From Ciborinia camelliae (lineage: Eukaryota > Ascomycota > Leotiomycetes > Helotiales > Sclerotiniaceae): 64,000 nt of DNA. The notes beneath the pieces are model-generated. The model saw nothing but the letters and a program-made list of their open reading frames with translations, did not search any database and was not told the origin of the DNA. The position numbers were made by a program, and so were the translations under genes. Below are positions 48,925 to 61,636 of the stretch, piece by piece. Within the stretch, counting starts at the first letter, position 1; every line of letters begins with the position of its first letter. The stretch lies in NCBI GenBank assembly GCA_025890175.1, contig JANPYM010000001.1, positions 1,523,004 to 1,587,003 of the forward strand, written 5' to 3'.

Positions 48925-50689
48925 AAATCTCCCTTTTGGTCGCGAGAGTACGAAGAGCAGGCTATGTTATGGACTATTACTCTGCGAAAGGCTTCCATCA
49001 CCAAGACCAAAATGACTCGAACAAAAGGAGCGGCTCTTTCGCCCACCTCCTTTTTTCATCAGCCTTCTCCCAAGATAAGTGATTCGTGTAAACGTTCGGA
49101 GCCAAATTTGGAGTATTTCTGCATGGGTGCATTGGAGGTGCAAAATAAAGAAAGAACTTCGGTCGGTCTCGTATAGTCAAATGGAGAAAGTATACAAATG
49201 CTAAGGCCCCGAATTGGTGGGGGCCGAAGCAAACACAAAGTCACGAACTTTGGGTATTGGGATCGCCTGTGCCGCATGACAGCATTTTTCTAACCAAGCT
49301 GCGCGTCGGATAGATTGATCAATTGATCTACTCGAACGTAGTAGCTAAACATTGAATGAATGGTTCGTGTAGCCAAACATCTATATGTGTGGAAATCACC
49401 AGGCAGCAAAATTTACCAATATTTAACACCCTGTTAAATAACAAGCAATTTCGAGAAGAGGGTGAAACGATCGTTGGGAGTTTTTGTAATAGTTGCGGTA
49501 GAAGATACGAAACGTTGTAGGAGATCAATACATGTTCTCCTTCGAAACTACTATATACAAGCAGGCTGAACAACAGCAGAGAAGCTAAGCTATGATACTC
49601 TCCTTGAGAAGTTGCTTTGAATTCTTCATGTACTTTCGGAGAGCCTTCATGCCATCTTTACCATGCTCTGGATGACCAAATTCTTCCTCGAGCACAGTGC
49701 GGACTATCTTTGTAGAATCTAGGTCGCCTAATAAACCCATAGATGAGCCTGACTGTTGTATCGAGGTACACATTATCTCCATGCCCGGGACTCGTATCGT
49801 ATTTTGTTGGTATCAGTATGCTTGAAGGCGAGGATGCAACACTGTCAAATGGAGAGCATACAAGACCAGTACCAGTGTAAAATTGAGTAACCTTGACAAC
49901 TTTGAGGATAAATCTGAAAGGTTCTGTATACAGTCGGCCTTTCAGTACTCAGATAGTATGAAACCCTTATCTAGTTCATTAATAAAAGAGATGATCCCTT
50001 TCCCACCGAGTACAAAACTCCTGACCTTCTCAGTACTTGTTACCCGTGGACCTAGTAGAAGTCTCCGAATTCCGAATCCGAAATCAGAACAAACAAACAA
50101 ACAAACATGGCCAAAGAATCCCAAGAACTCAGAACTCAGAACTCAGCCTTTCACAAATTCATTCTACAACCCGATTCACATTTTCTTTCTACGGGGCTTC
50201 ATGATTGAACAGTGGTGGTTCGGCATGGTCGTGAGCTTGGTAAGTTCGACAAACCCTACCTGGTACTGGATGCTGGAACTAAAACGAAATTCGCGTTTGT
50301 CTTCATCCAGATTCTAGTTTACGTGACGCTGAGATCCATCTCTCTGTTCTATTCGCGCAATATTCGAAAAATCGAGGGAGGCTTTAAAAAGGTTGGTAGG
50401 TAAAATCTGAGATCTCCAAGCTAACCCATCATTGTCACCCATTCTACACATAGGTTACATGCAGCAACTTATATTTGTCACTCTAACAATTCAACTTCTC
50501 ATGTAGCAGCAAATCTCAAATGAATTGAATACGACACAAGGAACGCACACTAAAAGCTCAACTACCAAATCCTCACAAACCAAGTTGGGTTCTGACGACG
50601 TTTCCTCTTCCCTATCCCATCTTGCTATCAGTACCCATGCTGAGAACGTCAACATCGACCTTCTCGCAACTGATACATGAAACCGCAAA
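48925..50689. promoter_or_regulatory. Divergent intergenic region between NRPS and MFS genes
   Basis: About 1.8 kb between two genes read outward, so probably holding both promoters. No KS, AT or KR sequence is seen on either strand. A 65-residue minus-strand frame at 49585-49782 (EFGHPEHGKDGMKALRKYMK) has protein-like composition but no recognised family; it could be the tail of a lost gene. An (ACAA)n tract is at 50092-50106. Confidence 0.45.
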
Positions 50690-52744
50690 ATGGATTTGGA
50701 CACGCCCTTACCACCAGCTCCCATCTGTTCACTTGATCACGATTCCCCATCTTCCAAGCACGGAATTCGCTTCTGGGCCATTATTATTGCTCTCGGCGTC
50801 ACCAATCTACTGGGAGCTTTAGAGAATACCGTCGTTACTACCTCAGGTCCCACAATTGTTTCGGATCTGGGGCTGGGTGCTGAGTATATATGGATTACCA
50901 ACGCGTTCTTTATATGCTGGTGCGTCGATATTTCAATTTCGTTTTTGTTGCTTTTCAACCCATTCAAGTAAACATTGACTCATTCGTCATCACAATGTAG
51001 CGCGGCATTCCAACCTCTGTTCGGACAGTTAGCTAATATCTTCGGACGAAGATGGGTCACTCTCTTTATCGTCGCGACTTTCACCCTAGGGAGCGGGATA
51101 TGTGGAGGTGCTAAATCTGGTGGGATGTTGATTGCGGGACGGGCGCTGCAAGGGGTTGGGTCGGGGGGTATGCAAATGCTTATTGGTATGTGATAGATGG
51201 TCTTGACTTTTACATATTGCTAATAAGTGTCAGTTATCATCATTTCGGACCTTGTTCCTCTTCGCCAACGCGGGAATTATCAAGCAGTTATTCTCGCAAT
51301 ATATGGGATTGGTACCACATTGGGTCCATTCATTGGGGGTATAATCGTGGAGAAAACAACTTGGAGATGGGTATATTGTAATGCCTGGTATCATTAATTG
51401 CTGACGATACTAACCGAACTGTAAGGTCTTCTACATCAATCTGCCAATCGGAGGAGTCTCTCTCCTCATGTTGTACCTTTCCCTCCACGTTAACTACAAT
51501 CGAGAGATGTCATTTTCCCAGAGAATGAAGCGTCTCGATTTCGTCGGAAATGGTATTCTAATGACCTCAGCTGTAGCAATTCTTTATGCACTGACATATG
51601 GTGGATCAAAATTTGCCTGGTCTTCCTGGCACATTTTAGTGCCAATGGTCCTTGGGTTCTGCGGACTAATAGTCTTCGCAGTGTATGAAAGATCAAGCTT
51701 ACCAATAGATCCCGTTATGCCACCCCGGCTTTTTACGCATCGCACCTCTCTGGTAGTCGCCGTCAACACCTGGCTGAATTCAGCTCTTCTTTACTGGGGT
51801 GTTTACTTCCTCCCTGTATACTTTCAGGCTGTGCGGTCTTACTCACCTGCTCGATCTGGCGTTGCCCTCTTGCCCCAGTCTCTGGTAGCCATTCCTGGCG
51901 CTGCAATCTCCGCTATTGCACTTTCTAAATGGGGAAAATTCAAACCCCTCCACTTTTCTGGATTCGCCCTGTTTGCGTTCGGTATGGGTTTGATGTCTCT
52001 TCTGAAACAAACAACGTCAATTGCAGAATGGGTTGTCTTTCAGTGTATTACCGCAGTGGGAGCTGGAATGATTCTGAACACGCTCTTGCCATCTTTCCAA
52101 GGTGAGACAGTTTTTTCACATGCATGAAACCGCTTGTGAATCATGCAACGTCGATATTCCATCATCTGCATTATTCTCACGTCCTGACACGGCTTTTCCC
52201 AACAACCCCCCCAAAAAAAACAACCACTAACCACCCATCGTTCGTGAAAGCTCCAATAGAAGAAGCAGATCAAGCTGCGGGTACAGCGGCCTGGTGTTTT
52301 ATTCGTAGCTTTGGTAATATTTGGGGCGTTGCAATTCCGTGAGTATACCCGTCTGTCAGCCCCCTACTTTCACTAACCTATAACAGAGCCGTCATATTTA
52401 ACAATCGGTTCGATCATTTTGCGCCTCAAATCTCTGATCTAGGCGCCCAGCGACTGTTTACAGGTGGTGATGCATACCAATACGCATCTTCATCATTCAT
52501 CGATTCCTATCCATCTCCTGTCAGTGATGAAATTAGGGAGGTATATAGAAGAGCATTGCAGGTGGTATTTGCAGCTGGTACTGCGTTTGCTGGCTTGGCG
52601 TTTCTACTCGTCTTTTTAGAGAAAGAGGTTCCGCTAAGAACTAAGCTAGAAACAGAATACGGACTCAAAGATACTAGAGTCAACAAGCCGAAGAATGTTG
52701 GTAATGAGAAGCCTCTTGGACGAGAGGCAGAAAGCATTGAGTGA
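50690..52744 (+). CDS. MFS drug/metabolite exporter
   Basis: Plasma-membrane proton antiporter of the DHA type, probably exporting a metabolite or toxic compound. Six exons (50690-50919, 51001-51185, 51234-51370, 51426-52101, 52251-52338, 52387-52744) join in phase to 557 aa. The hydrophilic N-terminus (to about 24) is followed by TM1 (FWAIIIALGVTNLLGALENT), motif A GQLANIFGRRWVT between TM2 and TM3, and the Gly-rich motif GRALQGVGSGGMQ. Length and the late hydrophobic segments suit the 14-TM DHA2 group. The charged C-tail ends EAESIE. It is divergent from the NRPS gene, 1.77 kb apart, the usual arrangement for a cluster transporter; that it serves the NRPS product is inference. Confidence 0.9.
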
Positions 52745-54973
52745 AGAAAGTTGTTTAATACCTAGTATTGTTACGGCAGTACCTAGGTAGTGAATACAGC
52801 CTATTTTAGTGCCTGACATCTCAGGCATATATCCTCCTCACTAGGCCGTACGGCTGTATTGCCTTCACGCATATAAGGGTGCAGCCCTTTATAGTTTTAG
52901 CTCTTCAAGCAATACATAATATTTCACCCACTATGCGCATATATCGTGACGAGTATATAATTTGTATTTAATTATGTCAGAATATGATAAATAATCTCAG
53001 ATAGATCATTGAAAATTGCTAGAGGTCACTAGTAATCGGCTAATAGCTGCACCATTATGTTACTCTGATGTCAAAGTAAACTTTCCACTAATTAGCTCCA
53101 AAACGAGTTTCGACTTTCAAGCCCATTCCATGATTAAAAAGCGCAATATAATTAATCTTTATTGAGTACAATAATGAATGTGCAAGAGTCAGCCAAAGGA
53201 AACCGTTGGAAAGTATCCGAACCCGAAGCCGATGTGCCACTCGCATCTGAAACTTCTTGATTCGGATACATCCTTCAATTATATAATTTGCATGATTCCT
53301 CTTTTTGGGTCTAGAAATTTTGTGAGTCGCCCGAGTTCTGTTGTTTTCCCATTACTTTCCGCAAGATCAATTATGGCATCCACAAATCCCCTCAAAGAAT
53401 ATGCTCTTTCCGCCTCCATTATACTCTTCATAAGCAGAGTTGATAGCTAAAAATGATGCATTGAATTCATATCAATATTCCCCCCATTTATGATTTTGAA
53501 AACTCAATAATCACTGTTCCACTTTTATTCGCACAACATACCATGAATATTCCAATTAAATTTGCATGATGAATCACGTAAGTTGAATCTCGGTAAGTGA
53601 TGCCCAGGATGTGTCAGTGGCACGGGGGCCAGTTTAAGTGATTATCTCGTTACGCAACGGATTACGTTTAAAGCAAGATAGGAGGCTGGAATGGCAGGAG
53701 TACGAGGCTAGGAGGCTAGGGCTTAGAGCTTTTTTTATGCACTTTACAGGTTCTGTAGTTAAAAACCCCATTCAAACTAACGCCCATGTCACTGACACCC
53801 ATGGTGGCGGGGCTCACTAACGTCGAGCGTCATTTTATAAGTTACCCAATATCTCGGCCACCCTTTCGGTTATTTCGAGGACCTTCATGTGCGATGGATG
53901 TAGGTAGATGCGCCTCTTCTCCATGGAATAAAAAGCTGACAACGGTCCGAGGATAATCGAGTGGATTCATGCATTGAGGTAGATAGAGTGTAGAATAGGA
54001 TTATCAACTTGATAAAGTCATGTCTTTAAGCGGGATAAAAGCCATTAAAAGATGCAGTTCAACCTCTCTCATACTCTCCACGCATGATCACTCATCCTCT
54101 CATACCACTAGTATATAAGAACCTTAGAAATAATCTTCTCGTCCAAAAAACAAAAGATGGAGCTCGCCTGTAAAGAAAATGAGACAAAATGAAGCTCAAA
54201 CTCAAACCACCACTGCGCCTCATCTTCATATTCATCTTCATCTTCACCTCCCATCCTATTCACACCGACCCACTTACCAACCCATCCGTCATATATCAAG
54301 ATAGTCAACCAACACGTAACAAAAAAAACATGTCCTCATAGTCCAGTCGTCACATCAACCATTCTCAACAATCGACTTCGAAATCTCGGTACTAACGAAT
54401 TCCCAGCAAAAAATATATAACTGACAGCCAATACGACAATTAATCTGAGTTCTTATCAACAATTTGCAGCTCGCCATATTCTTCTGGCAATAGCCAGGGA
54501 AAATCAATCAATCATCCCAATCAACCAACTATTATCTCTTGTATAACAATATAGGAGTTTTCAACAACAACCAAACTGAACTGAGAAATATACCAAACAA
54601 CTTTGTCAGCAATGACTATACGATCTATCTGAGTCTGAGCCTGAGTCTGAACGCAATTAGGCCTGTTGGAACGAAATGCGAGGGAGTACCTTGATTTGTA
54701 AGTACATCTCATATTCTATGAAGATGACTGGACTTGGACACATACATTTTTTTGGCCATTTTTCTTTTCTTCCATTGCTATATGTGGGCACTGCCCGGTC
54801 ATGGATGTAGGTACCGAGTAGGTATGAATTTCTTTTGCGTTTCAAGGTAGGCTGGAAAGGTAGGAAATGGTGGTATTAATATATGATCCAAAACAAAATC
54901 AAAACAATGCAGTGACGTATGTCAGTTAGGTAGGTATCTTATATTTTACCAGAATCAAACGATGCCGTCTAGT
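52745..54973. other. Intergenic with family B element
   Basis: No supported gene. It contains CCTAG palindromes at 52758-52790, the family B element at about 53590-53850, and an AT-rich stretch. A TCTTCATATTCATCTTCATC repeat lies at 54223-54248. Confidence 0.5.
53590..53850. mobile_element. Non-autonomous TIR element, family B (copy B2)
   Basis: The left end CGGTAAGTGATG...GTCAGTGGCACGGGGGCCAG and the right end GAGCGTCATTTTATAAGTTACCC match the two ends of copy B1 (CACGGGAGTCAGTTTA; GTGTCATTTTATCACTTACC) in order and orientation. About 260 bp. It has a few degenerate 8-bp-like units (GGAGGCTG, GGAGGCTA near 53683-53720) in place of the array. No coding capacity. Confidence 0.6.
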
Positions 54974-56339
54974 CTAATTGGCAGCCAAAATTTCCGCAGC
55001 TCCTTGCGAAGGTAAATCCTGAATGATCTCGTCATGTTTTGGATGGACCTCTGCATCCCTTTTCCTCTTCTCCTCGTGTTCATGTGCCTTGTAACTGGCA
55101 TATCTCAAGCTTGTTAACACCATAAAGGCCATGAATAATATGCCCATGACGGATCTTCGCGTGAGTACCCATCGGAGACCTTCTATTTCGGATTTGGCGT
55201 CACTGTTGAGCACGACGGTGATTTTGTAGTTTAATTCTTGGATCTGCAGATTGTTAGTGTTAGGATTTGCACATGGATGTACCGAAAGAGAATGCACACA
55301 CCCCGGTTTCCATAGTGCGCTGTTCCTGTCGCACGGTCATTTTGCGATCGTCAAACATTCCTTTTAGATCATCTTTGAGTGTGAGGAGCTCTTGAGTGAG
55401 CTTCTGGTTGAGAATCTCCACTTCATGTTGTAGCAGTGTACGTTCCCTGCGCATCTTCTCCTCGCTTGCGTTGCGATTATTTTGTATTTCGGATTTCAAT
55501 TCGGAACATGCTGCGCGGAAAAGGTAAGTTTCCTGTAATAATCTGTCAACAAATATGCAAAAAAGGCCAAAGAGCTCCTGGGACAAACTGACGTTCTCAA
55601 CATCGCTCTTACTAACCAATCCCTCCCTCGCAACATCCAAGTTAATTGCCAACAATTCCCTCACTGCCTTCATAGTAGTAATACTTTGATCCTTTGTGAA
55701 GCCCCCTTCCTGAACCTGCTGTACTAGAGCATATGTATCGAAGTGATGCACATAGGGTGGAGTCTGTAAGTGCGGTGGCTTTAATGAGTTTTGGGCTTCC
55801 ATTGACTCAGGTGGTGGCATATGCAGTACTGTGTCTAAAGGTGCCATTTTGCCAGTATTCACAGCAGCTTGTTGACGGGGCGTTAGTTGTTCTGGACCTT
55901 GAGTGGTACTAGATCTCGCCATAGACCCAGGATCCCCAGCTATTCTCGATGCAGCTTGTGTCTCTTCTGATAATGGCGCTGCAGAAGAAGGCCCCTTGTC
56001 TGATTTCCCATCATTGGCTTTGGCTTTGTTTGCTTTCTGTGACTCCTTTCCCATTTTCATGCCCTTCGTATGGTCTTCTTCCTCTTCTTCGACCTCTTTC
56101 TCAGAAACAAAAACCTTCACATTACTATCATTCTCCTCCTCTTTCAGAAATGGTTCGACAGCTTTTCCATGTCTCTGCACAAAGACATCCCTCCTTGTCT
56201 GCGTTGTGCCGAAACGTCTCGATCGTTGTGGGCGGGTTGCTCCTCCAGAATTTATTCGTACTCTTGGAGCAATAGGTTCGCTAGCTCGAATCGCGCGAAA
56301 GAGGGTGGGATATAAAAAGGTCAGGCGTGCTGTAGACAT
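54974..56339 (-). CDS. Mitochondrial coiled-coil protein, DUF1640/CCDC90 (MCUR1-like)
   Basis: Three exons (56339-55593, 55532-55302, 55243-54974) join in phase to 415 aa. The N-terminus is Arg-rich without acids (STARLTFLYPTLFRAIRASE), a good mitochondrial presequence. A disordered charged region (60-170) precedes the family core: HFDTYALVQQVQEGGFTKDQ, a conserved opening, then long coiled coils, and one C-terminal transmembrane segment (VMGILFMAFMVLTSLRYA) with a charged tail. This is the layout of DUF1640 proteins of the inner membrane (mammalian MCUR1/CCDC90B, yeast Fmp32). In species without a calcium uniporter some members assist cytochrome oxidase assembly, so I do not assign a calcium role. 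Both introns could be read through, so the joins rest on family alignment from memory. Confidence 0.85.
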
Positions 56340-57037
56340 ACTTCATATTGGTTGACGTTGAGTTCGAATGGGCATTTGCCCAACAGATTGTATTGAATGC
56401 CGAGGATTCCCCAATCCACGTGGACTCAGCCTTGCTGCAAGGCTAGGTCCATCATACCTACAAGCACAACGCACGGCCCTTTTCAATTCCCGAGTTCTTC
56501 GATCTGGTTACATCGGAACTAGCCGGTACCACTTAGTCCTTATTATTAGTAATCTTAAGGTTACACAAAAACCATCTAGTGTTTGGTTTCCAGACATCGA
56601 AGAAATCTTGAGCAAAATTGGAAATCAGCCATCAGGCCTGCCAGTTAATGATTTTATTTGATGACTTAAATCTGGCAGAGTCAAATGTCCAATGGGAAGA
56701 TGTGCGATCATGCCATTTGTCTCTCTCAGTGACCACGCCGTTGTGTTCTGCATTTGCCATTTGCCCGAATTAATGTATGGCGTTTGTGTTCAATGGCATT
56801 CAGGTCTTGCTTGGATGACACCTGTGGGGCGCAGTTCTTGAGATGGCCTCGATGATAGGCAGAATATGGTCTGACCGTCACGGCAAGTTGCATGTGTGAA
56901 GATGCTTTTCGAGGCTGTGGTCGGGAGACTGTGTGACCACATCATGGCACAATAAATCCAATATCAATCAGGCTCAAGCTGTTTCCTGACATCTCCAGTT
57001 GCTCCCTTTCCATGAAAGCATAATTCCTCTTCCAAAA
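56340..57037. other. Intergenic
   Basis: No supported gene; the frame at 56368-56661 overlaps the upstream region of the DUF1640 gene and has no domain. Confidence 0.45.
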
Positions 57038-60000
57038 ATGCTTGATCCCTTCTCAGCTCTCAGTCTCGCGTCGTCTATTGTTCAATTTGTGGACTTTGGT
57101 TCCAAAGTCATTTCCAGTGCTGCCGAGTTGCATCATTCTTCTGAGGGAGCCTTGGCCAACAATCTCGAGCTCTCCACAATTGTCTCGGATCTCAATTCTA
57201 TTAGCAATAATTTGGCAGCGCGACACTCTCAGCAAGAAATACAAACCTATAGCAAGGACGAGCAGGCGCTTATTGGCCTCGCTTCACAATGTAAAGAACT
57301 ATCAGACAAGCTCTTACATGACCTTGATGATCTGAGGATAAAAGGATCACACAAAATATGGGCAAGTGCTCGGCAAGCAATCCGTAGTTTGTGGAAGGAA
57401 GCATATATTGCCAAAACCTCAAAACGACTAGATGAGTTTCGAAATGAATTGACACTTCGATTTCTAGCTCTCTTGAAGTACGGTTATATCTTCGCATTTT
57501 AAATGCCCTTCTATCATATGAAGATAGAGGCTAACTATATACCACGTCTAGTGATCGACACTCTGGTTTGAATGCAGCGCTCACAGAATTGCAATGCTGC
57601 CAAGATCGTTTCGAAACGAACACCGCGCGTAATCTATTGGGTTTAAAAAATGACTTGCTTACTCTATCACAAGATATTCATAAGCATCAACAAACGAATG
57701 ATGTGGTATGGAACCAAGTCTCGAAAACTATCGAACATGGTGGCACACTTGCAACTCAACGCGCGATCCTTGAAACATTAAAATACAAAAGGATGAGTGA
57801 ACGACGTTCCAATATTGTCGAAGCACATATTGGCACTTTCGATTGGATATTCGATCCACATAAGACGAGATTTCTACATTGGCTTCGTGAAGGTGATGGT
57901 ATATATTGGATCAATGGGAAGGCTGGCTCTGGCAAATCAACGCTTATGAAGTACCTAGTGGGCCACGATATCGTAAAAAGGGCATTGGTAGATTGGGCTG
58001 GCACGAAAGCTCTTTTCACAGGCAATTACTTTTTTTGGAGTGCTGGGAATGAAATGGAAAAATCTCAAAAAGGCCTTCTACAATCTCTTCTATATGATAT
58101 TTTGCGAAGTCGTCCTTCACAATTGCCAGCCCTATTCCCGGATCGATGGATGTCGCCAAATGATGCAGGTGCCAATATGGATGGCTCTTGGTCACAAAAT
58201 GAGCTTCTGGACGCGTTCGAGTTGCTTACAAAGAAACAGGCATGGCCGGCCAAATTCTTCTTATTTATTGACGGTGTGGATGAATTTATGGGAGATCCAA
58301 CGGAAATTACACGTCTACTGAAAGCATTTGCGACATCGGTAGATGTGAAAGTTCTCGTCTCGAGTCGGCCTTGGACAGAAATTGAAACATCCTTGAATCC
58401 AATTCCAGACCAAATACTAACTTTACATGAGTTCACTCAAAACGATGTCAAAAGTTATATTTATGACTTAATGGCCGAACATCCAGGTTTCCGGGATATA
58501 AAAATGGACAAACGTTATAGCAATCTCATCGATAAAATCTCAAAAAAAGCTCAAGGCGTATTTCTCTGGGTCGTCTTTGCTGTCCGAGAGATGTTTAAAG
58601 GATTGACCCACGAAGATACAATCTCTGAACTCGAATCTAGATTGCGAGATGTTCCACCTGAGCTAGAGGAATTATTCGAACGAATATTGAATAGTATCGA
58701 AAAGATTTACCGCCCTCAAACTTCACAGATACTTCAAATGTGTCTAGCAACCAGCAAATCTCTCACACCATTGCCTCTTTTAACCTTCTCTTTTCTGGAT
58801 GGAGAACAGGACAATCCAAACTATGCGGATTTGGGAGACATAACTCCGTGGACTAATGATCATATGGTCAAGGAGCTTAAAACCTTGAAGAGACGAGTCA
58901 AGGCTCGTTGTCGTGATTTCCTGCAGATTGTTCCCGCTGATATGTCTCGATGTTTTAGCTCTGACCGAGGGTTCACAGAGCCCTATGTTGAATTCTTGCA
59001 CAGAACAGTTAGAGATTTCTTTCTACAACACGGAATGCAAACACTTTTGCGTGATTGGATAAAATATCCGTATAATCCTCATTTGTCACTGTGCCGCTCG
59101 TTTGCGATGCAGGTGAAAGTCCTCCCGGTGATGCACCCTAGCTACAACACCGAAACTTGGTTGACGAAAGCAATAAATCGTTCTTTGTATCATGCTGCAC
59201 GAGCAGAAACTAGCTGTGGTCCAATGGTATCAGCACTAATTGAAGAGATTGACCGAATGGTAGTTTGTCGGTCTTGTCGATATAAAAACTATGATTCTGA
59301 AGAAAGAATCTATTATTTGGAGCCAGATCGCTTTGAAAGAGGCTGGATTTTGGCTGAAGCAGTTCAAGGAGGGGTTCATGGATACGTTCGGCAGAAGCTT
59401 CGCAAAAGTCCAGCTTTAGTGAACAACTTCTATGGACGCTTTAAACTACTGAATTATGTTTTATTTGCTCCGTGGCAGCGGCTGCCAAGGTTTAGATGTC
59501 CCCATAATTTCGAAGATAATCACGATTGCATCTTGATGCTCCGGATACTTCTGGAAGCTGGGGCTGATCCAAATCACATTTTGAGACTGGATGAACGCTT
59601 TTTGGCCCTGGAAGAAGTAACCGTTTGGAGCCAGTTCCTGGTTCGCTATTTTGAACCCAAGAAAAGGCTCTGTAGCGCATGTCGCGAGTCGCCAGTATTG
59701 TCCCGGTTCCGTGCAGAAGCATTGAAGTTGCTTCTCAACTATGGTGCTGATCCGTCAGCCGCGGTTTTATACCGTGAGCCCGGAAATAAAAGCCCACAGA
59801 GAGTGTCTGAGTATCTTAAGAAATCGCTTCCTAATTCGGCCGAATGTTACAATACTTTCCTTGAATACAAGAAGAAGAATAAATTAAGATATTTCTGGAG
59901 CATGATGTTGAAATGGAAGTTTGATCCACCACAGGTTCTTCTCATCTGGATATCAGGAGCCGAGACTGAAATACTGATTGCTTTTGTGTTGAACATGATC

Positions 60001-60045
60001 ATTATCGGCTTGGAAATCTTACAGGAAATTCTGGATAGGAAGTAA
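57038..60045 (+). CDS. NACHT NTPase, fungal NLR-like (STAND) protein
   Basis: Exons 57038-57477 and 57552-60045 join in phase (codon split AA|T) to 977 aa. Residues 1-150 form a helical N-terminal domain starting MLDPFSALSLASSIVQFVDF, typical of fungal STAND proteins. The NACHT domain follows, with P-loop INGKAGSGKSTLMKYL, Walker B FFLFIDGVDEF and sensor-like VLVSSRPW. Then come winged-helix-like segments and two ankyrin-like repeats near the C-terminus (LRILLEAGADPNHI, LKLLLNYGADPSAA). The end is hydrophobic (ILIAFVLNMIIIGLEIL), a possible membrane segment and unusual for the class. A CxxC pair (CRSCRY, CSACRE) may bind metal. Such proteins mediate heterokaryon incompatibility or antagonist sensing; that role is inferred from architecture. 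Confidence 0.88.
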
Positions 60046-61636
60046 GTTCATTGCTAAAGAACTTCTTCATCAGTGGGGATGATGGGGCAAAATTATAGTT
60101 TCTTCTTTTTCAAATATTTCCTAGCAGCGAGTAACCAGTATTCTTATTATGTTTGGCAATTCCACCGTACAGGGTGCAGATAAGGAAGAGGGGAGGGAGA
60201 CTTTCGGGTACATCTTGATATTACGAAGAACATTCATTTATTTTGCTTTAGTTTATTTGGCAAGGAATTTTTTCTTTTTCTTTTTCTTCTTTTTCTTTTC
60301 TATGGGTTATTTTTAACGAATTGGGTTTATGATCAATGAATTAGAGTTTCATTAAACGAATGGTATCTATCGCTTTTGGCAGAATTTTTATCTGGTGTAT
60401 TTGAGTTACGAACTATCATTCAATATCTGAACTCCTTTTTTCTCCTATATGAAATTTTTATATTGAGCTAATCACCCCATCGAGAATGTTGAATGCTGGA
60501 TCTTATCATCGATTCATCCCGTCCAATTCCATCTATAACAACACACACCATCTACCGCTCCACCAAACAACCCCCTCCATCTTCACTTCCCTCACTCCCC
60601 CCTCTTTTCATCCCCTCCCACTTCCCCTCTCTTCCCTCTCAACCTCCCAATCCTCTCCCAACCCCAATCTAACCTCAACCACCAACTCCAAAATTTACGA
60701 AAATCCACATTCACATCATCGAAGCCTAGTAACCTAATTATCAACCGGGCGGCTTCCATTCTTAAACTCAAACTCAAACTTCAACTCAAACTTAAACTTG
60801 TATCTATATTTTTAAAGAAAATTCAAACATCAAATACACCTAATACACCTCATACCTAATACTAACTACCAACTATCTTCCATCCCCGGCCCCCTCCCCT
60901 GCTTGTAAAAGAGGGAGGGAGTTAGCCTCAGTTAGCCCGAGATACTTAATACTTAGGTATATCTGAACAATAATACAATACATTTCATAATTGAATTATA
61001 ATTCTAACTGTATTACTAGTGTAGTGCCAGTGCAATGTTAAGATGCTATAAAACGGGCTTGGGGTTTGGTGTTTGTGTTTGCAAGTTGGTGTTAGTTGGT
61101 AAATGATAAGTTGAGAAATATTTCAAAAGGGGAGATAGGGAGAAAGAGAGGGGGGAGAGAGCGAGACTGGCATCACGGGAAGGAATGAGGGGAAAGGTTG
61201 AGGGGGTGGTTAATAATTCATCACATTCTAAGGTTATTGTACTTAGTTTTTCTGAGTCTATTGGGATTTATATTTTGTTGGATAAATCATGTGACCACCG
61301 CACGCCGGCGCCAGCATGCGCTAGCGGCCTTATATAGAACCAATCTATAGTATAGTTTTTAGAAATCGAGCCGAATATACCACATACTATAGTATATCCG
61401 TCTTTACCACCCATGGTGATTCCAACAATTATATTATTATAAAAATTAATAAAGTCTAAAAATTCTTAATTAGATTATATAATTCTCAAATTCACTATAT
61501 AAAATATATAATACTACAGATATAAAATTAGCGTTTTACATTAATTCTATATCCTACCTTTCTACCTTCCTACTTTTCTGCCTAGCTTTTCCAACCCAAA
61601 TCGGTCCTCGAACGACCGATTTGGGTGGGAAGAGCT
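60046..61636. other. Intergenic
   Basis: No supported gene. TTTTTCTTTTTCTTC runs at 60266-60300, C-rich plus-strand simple sequence at 60540-60700, and AAACTCAAACTC repeats at 60763-60800. A hairpin AACCCAAATCGGTC/GACCGATTTGGGT (61594-61627) directly precedes the minisatellite. Confidence 0.5.

Noticed and set aside
49585..49782. 65-aa minus-strand frame as a small cluster gene
   Set aside because: Protein-like composition but no family, splice partner or conserved motif; kept only as a remark in the intergenic entry.
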